Source of the DNA: Myroides albus
GTDB taxonomy: Bacteria; Bacteroidota; Bacteroidia; Flavobacteriales; Flavobacteriaceae
Direction: 5' to 3'
DNA: 64,000 nt
Assembly: GCF_009711045.1 (NCBI RefSeq)
Contig: NZ_WMJX01000009.1
Coordinates: forward strand, 1-64,000
The position numbers were made by a program, and so were the translations under genes. Within the stretch, counting starts at the first letter, position 1. Each line of letters starts with the position of its first letter. Positions 55,865 to 64,000 of this stretch are shown here, one piece after another. The notes beneath the pieces are model-generated. The model worked only from the letters and a program-made list of their open reading frames with translations. It did no database searches and was not told the origin of the DNA.

Positions 55865-56806
55865 TTAATTATCAAATGGTAAGTTATCTAAATCAACATT
55901 ACCTCCTGACAATATTATACCTACTTTTTTTCCTTCGAAAAGAGGACGCTCTTTAATTAGAACAGCAAGTGCTACAGCACTACTGGGCTCAACAATAATC
56001 TTCATTCTTTCCCAAATCACACGCATAGAAGATACAATCTCATTCTCTCTCACGCGAATAATCTGCTTTACTCCTTCTTTAATTATTGGAAATGTAACAT
56101 CGCCTAATTGAGTTCTCAAACCATCTGCTATAGTATTTGTAGAACTGTTGCATTGAATAACACCTGATTCGACAGAGCGATAAGCATCATCTGCTTCCAA
56201 GGGTTCTCCTCCATAAACTTCAATTCCCGGTTTGCCAAAGTTTTGAGCGGCTAAGATAGTTCCTGCCAAAAGTCCACCACCACCTACTGATACAATAATT
56301 ACATCTAAATCTGGTTGGGACTCCAATAATTCCTTAGCAGAAGTACCTTGCCCTAAGATTACATTAATATCATTTGAGGCATGAATAAAAGTAGCTCCTG
56401 TTTCCTCTATCATATGATTGCAAACGCGCTCTCTTGATTCCATAGTCGGAGCACATTCTACAATTTCACCTCCATACATCAAGACTGCATTTCGCTTTAC
56501 ATAGGGAGCATCATGTGGCATGACAATATAACATTTTACATTGAGTTTTTTTGCAGCTAAAGCCAATGCTTGAGCAAAGTTACCAGAAGAATGCGTAATT
56601 ACACCTTTGCTTCTTTGTTCATCACTTAATTGCAAAATGGCATTGGTTGCACCTCTCATCTTAAAGGCTCCAGCACGCTGAAAGTTCTCACACTTAAAAT
56701 AAAGGTCATTTCCTAAAAAATGTTCTATATGTCCTGATTCCATAATAGGAGTATGATGAATATACTCCTTTATGCGTTCATGACAATCAATTAATTCTTG
56801 TTTCAT
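55865..56806 (-). CDS. PLP-dependent threonine/serine dehydratase or serine racemase
   Basis: A 313-residue fold-type II PLP enzyme. The PLP lysine is in FKMRGATNA (K48 or close), SSGNFAQALA binds the phosphate-side substrate, and SVGGGGLLAG is the Gly-rich phosphate loop. There is no ACT domain, so it is the catabolic or racemase form rather than biosynthetic IlvA. Both dehydration and racemisation occur in this group and cannot be told apart here. Single gene, leftward, after the immunophilin gene. Confidence 0.88.
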   Translation of the reverse strand: MKQELIDCHERIKEYIHHTPIMESGHIEHFLGNDLYFKCENFQRAGAFKMRGATNAILQLSDEQRSKGVITHSSGNFAQALALAAKKLNVKCYIVMPHDAPYVKRNAVLMYGGEIVECAPTMESRERVCNHMIEETGATFIHASNDINVILGQGTSAKELLESQPDLDVIIVSVGGGGLLAGTILAAQNFGKPGIEVYGGEPLEADDAYRSVESGVIQCNSSTNTIADGLRTQLGDVTFPIIKEGVKQIIRVRENEIVSSMRVIWERMKIIVEPSSAVALAVLIKERPLFEGKKVGIILSGGNVDLDNLPFDN

Positions 56807-56835
56807 AGCCTTTAGTCTATTCTATAACAGAAAAA

Positions 56836-56862
56836 AACTCTCAATCTATGCGATTGAGAGTT
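56836..56862 (-). terminator. Immunophilin gene terminator
   Basis: An 11-bp perfect stem (AACTCTCAATC / GATTGAGAGTT) with a 5-nt loop and minus-strand T-run lies 16 bases past the stop. Confidence 0.88.
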
Positions 56863-56877
56863 ATATGTTTATTCTTA

Positions 56878-57810
56878 TTATTTAACATCTACTAATTCAA
56901 CATCGAATACTAAAGTTGCATGTGGTGGAATAACACCTCCTGCACCATTTTCTCCGTATCCTAAGTAAGAAGGAATTACAAATCTTGCCTTATCTCCTAC
57001 TTGTAATAACGAAATACCTTCATCCCATCCTTCAATAACATATCCTTGTCCTAAAGGAAATTCGATTGGCTTTTTGCGTTTGTATGAATTATCAAATTCT
57101 CTACCATCAGATAACGCTCCTTTATAGTGTACAGAAACAGTTTTACCCTTTTCTGCTTTTTTTCCATCTCCTTTCACAATCATTTGGTAACGCAATCCAC
57201 TTGTAGTTCTCTCAAACCCTTCAGAAATAGCATCAACAGCAGCATCAGCTTTTTGCTTAGCTTCCACTAATCTTCTTTCACGAGCCCCTTCAAAAACTCT
57301 AAAAGCTTCAACTGCATTCCAACTTTTTGCAGCATCACCTTCTCTAATGATTTCGATTGAATCGATAGAGTCACCTTGTGCAATAGCATCTACAACATCT
57401 TGTCCTTCTACTACTTTACCGAAAACAGTATGTTTACCATCTAACCATGGTGTTGCAACGTGAGTAATGAAAAATTGAGATCCATTTGTTCCAGGACCTG
57501 CATTAGCCATAGATAATACTCCTGGTCCATCATGTCTTAAAGTAGCGTGAAACTCATCATCGAATGTGTATCCTGGACCACCTGTACCTGTACCTTGTGG
57601 ACAACCACCTTGAATCATGAAGTCTGGAATTACTCTGTGGAATTTCATTCCATCATAGTATGGAGTTCCTTGTGCTTTAGCACTATTTTCTAAATTACCT
57701 TCTGCAAGAGCTACAAAGTTCCCAACTGTTCCTGGCGTTAAATCCTCAGTTAATTTCACAAGGATTGTTCCTTTTGTAGTATTAAATTTTGCGTAAATAC
57801 CGTTTTCCAT
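56878..57810 (-). CDS. Dual-family peptidyl-prolyl isomerase (cyclophilin-FKBP fusion)
   Basis: A 310-residue protein joining two unrelated prolyl isomerase families. The cyclophilin domain (about 5-165) has [13 protein letters not shown] (57-69) and [16 protein letters not shown] (101-116). A helical linker (about 165-200) leads to an FKBP domain (about 205-310) with [19 protein letters not shown] and [27 protein letters not shown]. No signal peptide, so it acts in the cytoplasm. Such cyclophilin-FKBP fusions are known in some Bacteroidota. Both active sites look intact. Confidence 0.93.
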   Translation of the reverse strand: MENGIYAKFNTTKGTILVKLTEDLTPGTVGNFVALAEGNLENSAKAQGTPYYDGMKFHRVIPDFMIQGGCPQGTGTGGPGYTFDDEFHATLRHDGPGVLSMANAGPGTNGSQFFITHVATPWLDGKHTVFGKVVEGQDVVDAIAQGDSIDSIEIIREGDAAKSWNAVEAFRVFEGARERRLVEAKQKADAAVDAISEGFERTTSGLRYQMIVKGDGKKAEKGKTVSVHYKGALSDGREFDNSYKRKKPIEFPLGQGYVIEGWDEGISLLQVGDKARFVIPSYLGYGENGAGGVIPPHATLVFDVELVDVK

Positions 57811-57858
57811 TACTTTGTTTATTTTTAATTTATAATGCCTTAATAGGCAAAATTATGA

Positions 57859-59016
57859 CTAATTATTCTTTTTGGATACTAAAAATATGATAAAAGATAG
57901 TACTGCCAAAAGCATACCTCCTAAGCATACACCTGCCCATCCAAAATACTTCCACAAATATAGACCAAAAGCTGAGCCAAAAGCCGTTCCAAGGAAACTA
58001 AATGACATATAGACAGTATTCAAGCGATTTCTCGCTTCTGGCAAAAGTGAATATATACGGGTTTGATTTGACACGTGAATAGTCTGCAACCCTAAGTCAA
58101 TCAAAATTATACCTATAATAATCCCTACAACTGAACTACTAGATAACATAAAAATGATAAAACTACAAAATGTCATAACTATGCCATATAGAATTAATTT
58201 CCTTGCTCCACCAGATCCACCAACTTTACCCACTAAGGGTGCTGCAAATGCTCCACATGCTCCTATCAAACCGAAAGCCCCAATAAGCGCACTATCATAA
58301 CCAAAAGGCTCGTTGTGCAACAATAAAACCATTGTAGTCCAAAAAACACCAAATTGAGCAAATGCCAAACAAGTAATTAAAGTGGATTCTCTTAAAATAG
58401 GTTGCTGTTTAATAAGTGTAAACATTGACGTATAGAGATGACTCACACTACCTTGAAAATTGGGTTTATTGATTGGCAATCTAAACTGAATTGAAATAAC
58501 AATGAGTAAACTAATCACAGTTGCTATCCAAAACATTCCTCTCCAACCAAGCCATACACCAACAAAACCACTAAGAGTACGAGAAAACAAAATACCAATT
58601 AACAATCCACTCACTACCGTACCAATCACTTTCCCTCTCTGTTCGTCAGAAGAAAGACTTGCCGCCATTGGCAAGACTAATTGAGGTACTATAGAAGTTG
58701 CTCCAAGGACAAAACTAATGACTTGTAGCCAAACAAAATCGTTAATAATAGCTGTCAATGCCAAAGCTATTGTAGCAAAAATAGTGGTAATAGTAATCTG
58801 TTTCTTGCGTTCTAACTTGTCCCCCAGAGGAATCATTAAAAACATTCCTATTGCATACCCTGCTTGTGTCAGGTAAGTTAAAGACCCCGCAGTTTCTTCT
58901 GTCACTTGGAAATCTTCTGCTATTAGAGGAATTAAAGGCTGACAATAATATAGGTTAGCAACAATTAACCCTGTAATTGCTGCCATAAAAAAAACGTTTG
59001 ACTTTGATAAACTCAT
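57859..59016 (-). CDS. MFS transporter
   Basis: A 385-residue major facilitator with 12 membrane spans. The loop-2/3 motif reads IPLGDKLERKKQI, and IVANLYYCQPLIPLIAEDFQVTEE in span 1 is typical of the YnfM/YgaY-like drug exporter group. Substrate unknown. It starts divergently from the SMR pump gene (145 bases apart), so the two exporters share an upstream region. Confidence 0.86.
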   Translation of the reverse strand: MSLSKSNVFFMAAITGLIVANLYYCQPLIPLIAEDFQVTEETAGSLTYLTQAGYAIGMFLMIPLGDKLERKKQITITTIFATIALALTAIINDFVWLQVISFVLGATSIVPQLVLPMAASLSSDEQRGKVIGTVVSGLLIGILFSRTLSGFVGVWLGWRGMFWIATVISLLIVISIQFRLPINKPNFQGSVSHLYTSMFTLIKQQPILRESTLITCLAFAQFGVFWTTMVLLLHNEPFGYDSALIGAFGLIGACGAFAAPLVGKVGGSGGARKLILYGIVMTFCSFIIFMLSSSSVVGIIIGIILIDLGLQTIHVSNQTRIYSLLPEARNRLNTVYMSFSFLGTAFGSAFGLYLWKYFGWAGVCLGGMLLAVLSFIIFLVSKKNN

Positions 59017-59139
59017 AAATGCAAAAATAAAAATATATCACCTAACACAGTATACCACAAAGTTTATAATCTATAATATTTACAATAAATGCATAGAATC
59101 TATAATTCTTAATATTTTTATTACCTAAATTTCATCTCT

Positions 59140-59147
59140 TATATTTG
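59140..59147 (+). promoter_or_regulatory. SMR gene -7 element
   Basis: TATATTTG fits TAnnTTTG 15 bases before the SMR start codon. The leader would be under ten bases. No TTG at the expected distance. Confidence 0.45.
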
Positions 59148-59161
59148 CAAAAAATAACAAC

Positions 59162-59494
59162 TTGAAAAACTTTGTCTTTTTAATTGTCGCTATTATCTTA
59201 GAAGTAATAGCTACCTCTACACTAAAAAAGAGTGAAAACTTTACCAAACTACTTCCTACTGTAATTACTTTGGCAGGGTATGCTGGTGCATTCTATTTTC
59301 TAAGTCTTACGCTGCGAACAATCCCTATTGGCATTGCTTATGCCTTGTGGTCTGGTATTGGAATTGTCTTGGTGACTATTACAGCATACTTCATCTACAA
59401 ACAAAAACTAGACTTAGCTGCTATAATAGGAATCGCCTTTATCATTATTGGTGTAATAATCATTCAACTCTTTTCAAAAAGCAGTGCACATTAA
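59162..59494 (+). CDS. SMR family efflux pump (EmrE/QacE-like)
   Basis: A 110-residue small multidrug resistance protein with four membrane spans. The essential Glu is E14 in FLIVAIILEVIATSTLKKSE, and GIAYALWSGIGIVLVT matches span 3. Members swap protons for cationic biocides or guanidinium; Gdx and Qac types cannot be told apart safely. The start is TTG (59162-59164) giving MKNFVFL. It stands alone, without the second SMR subunit of paired systems. trmD follows 57 bases later. Confidence 0.9.
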   Translation: MKNFVFLIVAIILEVIATSTLKKSENFTKLLPTVITLAGYAGAFYFLSLTLRTIPIGIAYALWSGIGIVLVTITAYFIYKQKLDLAAIIGIAFIIIGVIIIQLFSKSSAH

Positions 59495-59551
59495 TAGCGT
59501 TTTGTTTACTTAAAATAGCATTGTACATTTGCACAAATTTATCAAAGAATT

Positions 59552-60232
59552 ATGCGTATAGATATTATCTCAGTATTACCAGAAATCATCGAAAGCCCTT
59601 TTCAAGCTTCAATATTAAAGCGAGCAATTGCAAAAGGACTTGTAGAAGTCCATTTCCACAACTTACGTGATTATAGTACAAATAAACACAAGAATGTAGA
59701 TGACTATCAATTTGGTGGTGGTGCTGGAATGGTAATGAGTATAGAACCTATTGATAAATGTATCTCAGCCTTAAAAGCCGAAAGAGAATACGACGAAGTA
59801 ATCTATATGACTCCTGATGGTGAAACACTCAACCAACAAATGGCCAATGGAATGTCTATGCTAAAAAACATTATTATTCTATGTGGACACTACAAAGGAG
59901 TTGATCAACGTGTCAGAGATCATTTCATCACAAAAGAAATATCCATTGGCGATTATGTACTTTCTGGAGGTGAATTAGGAGCAGCTATACTATGTGATGC
60001 TATTATCCGTTTAATCCCTGGAGTACTAAGCAATGAAACTTCTGCCTTAACAGATAGTTTTCAAGATGACTTACTGGCACCTCCTATCTATACTCGCCCA
60101 TCTGAATACAAAGGTTGGAAAGTACCAGACATTTTACTAAGTGGTAATTTTGCTGCAATTGACAAATGGCGTGAAGACATGGCCTATGAACATACCAAAA
60201 ACAGAAGACCTGATTTATTGAACAAAAAATAA
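59552..60232 (+). CDS. trmD: tRNA (guanine(37)-N1)-methyltransferase TrmD
   Basis: A 226-residue SPOUT methyltransferase that methylates G37 of tRNAs to prevent frameshifting. The start [13 protein letters not shown], the [15 protein letters not shown] motif, the knot region [14 protein letters not shown] and [16 protein letters not shown] are all typical. The neighbours rimM, rpsP and rplS of the E. coli operon are not here. Closed by its own terminator. Confidence 0.96.
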   Translation: MRIDIISVLPEIIESPFQASILKRAIAKGLVEVHFHNLRDYSTNKHKNVDDYQFGGGAGMVMSIEPIDKCISALKAEREYDEVIYMTPDGETLNQQMANGMSMLKNIIILCGHYKGVDQRVRDHFITKEISIGDYVLSGGELGAAILCDAIIRLIPGVLSNETSALTDSFQDDLLAPPIYTRPSEYKGWKVPDILLSGNFAAIDKWREDMAYEHTKNRRPDLLNKK

Positions 60233-60241
60233 AATATAAAG

Positions 60242-60265
60242 CTCCACAAGTTACTCCTTGTGGAG
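60242..60265 (+). terminator. trmD terminator
   Basis: A 9-bp perfect stem (CTCCACAAG / CTTGTGGAG) with a 6-nt loop and seven T residues, 9 bases after trmD. Confidence 0.9.
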
Positions 60266-60273
60266 TTTTTTTA

Positions 60274-60580
60274 TACCTATTTTATCTCACGGAAATACCT
60301 CTTTATATTTCTTCCTCCACTATACTTAATCTTCCTCTCATAGTAAAGTTTTAATTCGAATAAATATATTAAGAAGTACGTCCTTTAGTTTGTGAACTAA
60401 TCTTTCAGTATCAAACCCAATAGACCTACTGACAAATACATGTTCAACTTAACATGAACTCTACACGAAAGTAATCCTGAGCTTATCAAGAAAGTTCCAT
60501 ACGCTATTACACTATATTTTTGCCTTTAAAAAATTGTTTGGCATACCTCCTACTGCCCTAAAAACATCGTCAATTGAATA
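60274..60580. other. Gene-free region between trmD and the immunity-like operon
   Basis: About 300 bases between two terminators of convergent units. No gene, repeat or RNA fold recognised. Confidence 0.55.
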
Positions 60581-60582
60581 AC

Positions 60583-60614
60583 AAAATAGCAGTGCATACA
60601 AGCTCTGCTATTTT
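60583..60614 (-). terminator. Terminator of the immunity-like operon
   Basis: A 10-bp perfect stem (AAAATAGCAG / CTGCTATTTT) with a 12-nt loop, directly after the last leftward gene. Confidence 0.82.
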
Positions 60615-60617
60615 ATC

Positions 60618-61871
60618 TTATGTATGCTGTATAGTATATCCACTTACTCTGGTCTTATCACACCAGAAAATATAACACAATCCTCCACTGCCATAATACA
60701 CCTCTCCGCCTTCTACATCGGGAATCTCAGAATCTAACTGCATAATGAAGTTCATCTTCTCTCCACTAATTGGACAAGTTAGCACTTCTCCGCTCTGCAC
60801 CCAAGAAGGCTCTCCGCCTATTCTAAATAAGTTCTCTCGGCTATTCGCACTTGCCCAAGATTGAAATACCCAACGTGCATCAGTAGGTGCTATCTGTACT
60901 TCTGTCGGTACCATCGCTTTCTCCTCTACCCACTCAATCTTCATCAAATCTCCAATTTTATGAGGGATTCCCTGCTCATCGTGCTGATAAAACACCACAC
61001 CATTTTCATTTAGCTCCCGTAAGTGACAACCTAAAACCAATTGAGGTAAGCTAATTGGCAACCCCACTGGTATAGGATTAAGTGTTATCATATGCATAAA
61101 GGGATTATTATCATCCTCAGTAAGATATCCTCCCATTTTATAAGTTGTAGATAATGGTGTTCCATTCCACGTAGGATGATCTGTACGTTTTAAATGTACT
61201 GCACTTGGCTTGTTTAAATACTTCGGTTCAAACAAAATATGATACGTTTGATCTGAACAGTACCTTTTTACCTTTCCATGTTCTCTACACAATCCCACCC
61301 CTTCTAAATAACCATCGATATAATCTGATGAGCTCACATAAGTGCTCAATTCTAATTCTAACGCATGTGGAATAAGGCTTTCTATAGTAGCGATATCCCT
61401 TGTCTCTACCAATCCATTAAACAAGTGTATCTTGGTTTCTAAATCAGTATTTGCGCTTAGAAAACGCTCTAAATAAGGAGCTATTAGTTCTCCTGGCAAA
61501 TTGCGCCAATAGTAATCTGCGTAATAGCTATCCCCATTGGGATTGAGCAAGATTAAATCGTCTATATGTGAATGCAGTATATGAGGTAACTGAATACTCG
61601 CATACTCAACCACACTCTCTGCTACAGCACTTTCTTTTTCTTTTAAAATATCAATTGCTATTTTTACTAATTGGCCAAAGTCTTCCTCATTGACATAACT
61701 TAATGCACTGTGAAAAAGCGTTGAATCCTTCTCATTATTCGTCAGAAACTCTAAGCAGAAAGCATATATTTCTGCTTCGTCCTTCATTAATCCTCTTAAT
61801 TGATTATAAACATCAGGAGTTTTCCACTCTGTCAATTTAAAATCTATGGCTAATTGTTGTCCTTTGCTCAT
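60618..61871 (-). CDS. DUF1963-like protein with helical N-terminal half
   Basis: From the chosen start 417 residues. The first 200 are helical with acidic/hydrophobic pairs, possibly HEAT-like. The C-terminal part (about 235-415) has the GGxPxWxQ pattern (GGEPSWVQSGEVLTCPISGE) and MNFIMQLDSEIPD, resembling DUF1963/YwqG and PDCD2-like domains, which occur often among polymorphic-toxin immunity proteins. An upstream Met at 61881-61883 would overlap the preceding gene by 8 bases; M at 61869-61871 avoids this. Last gene of a three-gene leftward operon with DUF2199 and SUKH-like neighbours. Function inferred only. Confidence 0.65.
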   Translation of the reverse strand: MSKGQQLAIDFKLTEWKTPDVYNQLRGLMKDEAEIYAFCLEFLTNNEKDSTLFHSALSYVNEEDFGQLVKIAIDILKEKESAVAESVVEYASIQLPHILHSHIDDLILLNPNGDSYYADYYWRNLPGELIAPYLERFLSANTDLETKIHLFNGLVETRDIATIESLIPHALELELSTYVSSSDYIDGYLEGVGLCREHGKVKRYCSDQTYHILFEPKYLNKPSAVHLKRTDHPTWNGTPLSTTYKMGGYLTEDDNNPFMHMITLNPIPVGLPISLPQLVLGCHLRELNENGVVFYQHDEQGIPHKIGDLMKIEWVEEKAMVPTEVQIAPTDARWVFQSWASANSRENLFRIGGEPSWVQSGEVLTCPISGEKMNFIMQLDSEIPDVEGGEVYYGSGGLCYIFWCDKTRVSGYTIQHT

Positions 61872-61875
61872 ATAA

Positions 61876-62379
61876 TTATACATTTAATAAAGCGTCTATT
61901 CTTCGCAAGGCTTCCTCTGTCGAAATTCCATCATAAAAGTCTTTTATAAAGATAGAATCTCCCTTTTGATGAGGCAATATAGTAGGTATTCCCTTGCTAT
62001 TATCTACCTCAACATTCGTTGGCAAAGCAAATGACGTATTGGGTGGATAATTAGGTAAGTTAGTCACTAACCAACCGAAATAAGTTGTCTTATACTCCTT
62101 GTCTTCATAGTGTTCATAGTAGTCTTTCATACTCTCTTCACTTAAACTTACCCATACACCATAATCCAAGTATTGACAAGCATCGTACACATATTGTGTC
62201 AACACACCTCTCAAATACCAATGTGTTCCTTCTTTATCATCTATACAACATATTTCTTTAGTCAATTCAGCCTGTTCTTTCTCTTCGGGAGATAAGGCTA
62301 AATAAGGGTCAGGTGCTTGAAACACCAAGGCAGGCCAATCCTCGTGTTCTTGTCCACAATCTGCACATATATATTTCAT
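61876..62379 (-). CDS. DUF2199-like protein
   Basis: A 167-residue cytoplasmic protein starting MKYICADCGQEHEDWPALVF, where C5-x2-C8 looks like half of a zinc site (a possible partner is CC in KEICCIDDKEG). THWYLRGVLTQYVYD and VWVSLSEESM match the DUF2199 pattern. Its ATG shares the T of the TAA of the upstream SUKH-like gene, so translation is probably coupled. Function unknown; the neighbourhood suggests an immunity-like role. Confidence 0.7.
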   Translation of the reverse strand: MKYICADCGQEHEDWPALVFQAPDPYLALSPEEKEQAELTKEICCIDDKEGTHWYLRGVLTQYVYDACQYLDYGVWVSLSEESMKDYYEHYEDKEYKTTYFGWLVTNLPNYPPNTSFALPTNVEVDNSKGIPTILPHQKGDSIFIKDFYDGISTEEALRRIDALLNV

Positions 62380-63446
62380 TAGAATGTTCCGTTATCTATT
62401 ATAAATTGTTGATGTTCTGTTATTTCTCCTTCTAAAGATTCTATCTCTCTATAGATCAGTTCCTCTATACAAAAGGCAATTACTGTTCTACTCCAAGACT
62501 CATTTTGTAATTCTACAATTTGTCCATACGTCCCTGTATCACTTGGATCAGTATCTATCAGTAAATAATCTCCATTCTTTCCTTCTGCAAAGGGAATCCA
62601 CTTCGGATTAGCATATCCTGTACACTTAAGTCGGGTATCATAATCTGCAACTGTATCCTCATCTACCTCATCATCATCAAACAGTTCATTGATACTCTCC
62701 CATTCATCTGCTATCTTCTCAAAAGGCAGTAGATCATAATCCCATCCGTTGGCATGCAAACTTAAAGCTGAAGTAACAGCATTCCACTTGACATTCCCTA
62801 TTTTATAGAAGTTGACTAAAATAGCTGGTAACTCTACTTCGTCTAATTGTTCTACGACAGTGTCTAACTGCTCTTGAGTAATACCGTGAGTTGGGTTATA
62901 GTATTTATTATCTGCACCAACCCTATTCTCTATTGCTTTTTTCCATTCATACCATACCGCCTCTAAATACTCGAAATTTTCATCTATAGGAAGTAATGCT
63001 ACTTCTTCTTCCTGTATCTCTTCATAGGCTTGTAAAGATAGTGAATACAGTTCTCCTTGTCTGATATTATACCACACCGTTACATCATTAAACCTGAATG
63101 CACCTGCATCATCTGTATCCCAAAGTTTGATACGCTCAGACTTATGCTCGTTATAATACTTCATTGCATCTGATTCTCCATTCAGGTTTAATTGACCTAT
63201 AAATACTGATATCACAGCCGATGTATAATCTTTTACTTTATAATTTACTTCTATGGTATTAATACTTATTCTATCTTTTGAAAAAGCCCTTAATCCCAAT
63301 GTATGCCAAATATAAACATCGTTATACTCGCCTGTGAATACCTCAGGCACTCCAAATAGTGCGTACAAAGCTTCTTTTGCTATAGGAAAACTGTATAGAT
63401 TACCATTTATCTCAAACCCTCTTGATGTAAAATCAAACTGTAGCAT
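62379..63446 (-). CDS. SMI1/KNR4 (SUKH)-like protein with extra N-terminal domain
   Basis: A 355-residue acidic protein. The N-terminal half (about 1-160) looks like a separate beta-rich domain of unknown type. The C-terminal half (about 185-335) resembles the SMI1/KNR4 (SUKH) fold: LPAILVNFYKIGN, then WIPFAEGKNGDYLLIDTDPSDTG, the typical ending with a hydrophobic helix. SUKH proteins commonly neutralise nuclease toxins in contact-dependent systems. First gene of the three-gene operon; no toxin gene is in the window. The N-terminal domain is unassigned. Confidence 0.7.
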   Translation of the reverse strand: MLQFDFTSRGFEINGNLYSFPIAKEALYALFGVPEVFTGEYNDVYIWHTLGLRAFSKDRISINTIEVNYKVKDYTSAVISVFIGQLNLNGESDAMKYYNEHKSERIKLWDTDDAGAFRFNDVTVWYNIRQGELYSLSLQAYEEIQEEEVALLPIDENFEYLEAVWYEWKKAIENRVGADNKYYNPTHGITQEQLDTVVEQLDEVELPAILVNFYKIGNVKWNAVTSALSLHANGWDYDLLPFEKIADEWESINELFDDDEVDEDTVADYDTRLKCTGYANPKWIPFAEGKNGDYLLIDTDPSDTGTYGQIVELQNESWSRTVIAFCIEELIYREIESLEGEITEHQQFIIDNGTF

Positions 63447-63541
63447 GTTTCTTTTTATTTTGGGCTAAAATACCATTAATTTCAAATAATAAAGTCACTG
63501 AATACATGGAGGAATTTATTATTTTTATAAAAATATCAACC

Positions 63542-64000
63542 ATGAAAACACTTACACTAAAAACAGATCGCTTGATTTTAAATCAACCTCACTTAGGCGA
63601 TGTCTCTAGTCTTATAGAAATTATGAGAAACCCTGTGTATAGTCAAAACACAACTAATATCCCTTTTCCTTATACTGAAGCAAATGCTTCTTTTTGGGTG
63701 AACTTAGCTTTAGAAGGGCTAAAAGAAGGAGATAAATACATCTTTGCTATCCGATTTAGAGATAACCCCAGTATTATCGGAGGTATCGGATTAGGAATAG
63801 ATACAGCCAATAACAAAGCTGAAATGGGCTATTGGTTAGACGAGCAATATTGGAATAAAGGATATATTACAGAAGCTGCAAAAGCGTTACTTTAATTTGG
63901 TTTTGAAACACTGCATTTAAAGCGAATATTTGCTTCTCACTTCTCACATAATGAGGCATCAGGAAAGATTATGCAAAAAATAGGAATGCAAAAAGAAGGA
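63542..64000 (+). pseudogene. RimJ-like GNAT acetyltransferase broken by an in-frame stop (partial)
   Basis: A GNAT gene of the RimJ/RimL type starting at MKTLTLKTDRLILNQPHLGD. It has IIGGIGLGID, MGYWLDEQYWNKGYITEAAKALL and, after a TAA at 63893-63895, continues in the same frame with FGFETLHLKRIFASHFSHNEASGKIMQKIGMQKEG (35 residues seen at 63896-64000). These are normal GNAT segments, so the stop interrupts a family-conserved region. The window ends before the gene does. It could be a true nonsense mutation or a sequencing error (one base from GAA, CAA or AAA). A Met at 63506 would add 12 unlikely residues. Confidence 0.8.

Noticed and set aside
60473..60505. Possible third, degenerate copy of the 11-base-unit element
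   Set aside because: Only two weak GAAAGT-like matches 20 or so bases apart; no arms or core.

Overview
The window reads as a chromosomal segment of a low-GC member of the Flavobacteriaceae (Bacteroidota). The evidence is the coding style, many flavobacterial promoter elements (TAnnTTTG about 20 bases after TTG), a two-family cyclophilin-FKBP immunophilin, an N-terminally extended NusB, a PUR-like nucleic-acid-binding protein, a DUF4374/TonB receptor pair, and the gene order ferredoxin / acyl-CoA reductase / serC / SerA-like / DUF937. The genus is inferred; Myroides or a close relative is plausible but not shown. I found no phage, IS element, CRISPR array, rRNA or tRNA. Most of the window is housekeeping or transport; accessory signals lie in the long gaps and at the right end.

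Layout. 0-5.2 kb: two small genes, then a lipoprotein + TonB-receptor pair resembling a xenosiderophore uptake module. 5.3-9.4 kb: DUF937, a SerA-like protein that has lost its catalytic residues, serC, an acyl-CoA reductase, and a divergent 2[4Fe-4S] ferredoxin. 12.8-17.1 kb: leucine operon leuACDB. 18.2-18.9 kb: a cobalamin riboswitch reading leftward into a 45-codon ORF and an acyl-CoA thioesterase. 19-28 kb: an LtaS-like membrane sulfatase-fold enzyme, rpmH, carB, rmuC, mgtE. 28-34 kb: Fsr-like MFS, the GTPase MeaB, MATE pump, PPK2. 34-39 kb: a TolC-HlyD-permease-permease export operon without an ATPase. 39-45 kb: ABC-F ATPase, nhaA, lipA, GAPDH. 45-47 kb: GyrI-like protein and WYL regulator. 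47-51.6 kb: yajC, DUF1573, nusB, MsbA-like ABC exporter, PUR protein. 51.6-53 kb: fluoride riboswitch plus CLC-F antiporter. 53-60.2 kb: glutamate-synthase-like enzyme, EamA, PLP dehydratase, immunophilin, MFS, SMR pump, trmD. 60.6-63.4 kb: a three-gene immunity-like operon. At the right edge is a GNAT gene broken by an in-frame stop.

Most notable. (1) Two intergenic, imperfectly palindromic elements at about 17.62-17.73 and 46.84-46.96 kb, built of 11-bp units (T-rich TTTCTTGCGGT type in one arm, A-rich CCAAGAAACCC type in the other). They share a core in inverted orientation and are not explained by any gene. (2) The SerA-position protein with Arg, His and nucleotide-loop Gly replaced. (3) Two metabolite riboswitches, of which the cobalamin one has no obvious B12 gene behind it. 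(4) The immunity-like triad without a visible toxin. LeuA and CarB, and also the PLP dehydratase, lack the regulatory domains of their better-known relatives, so their control probably differs from E. coli.
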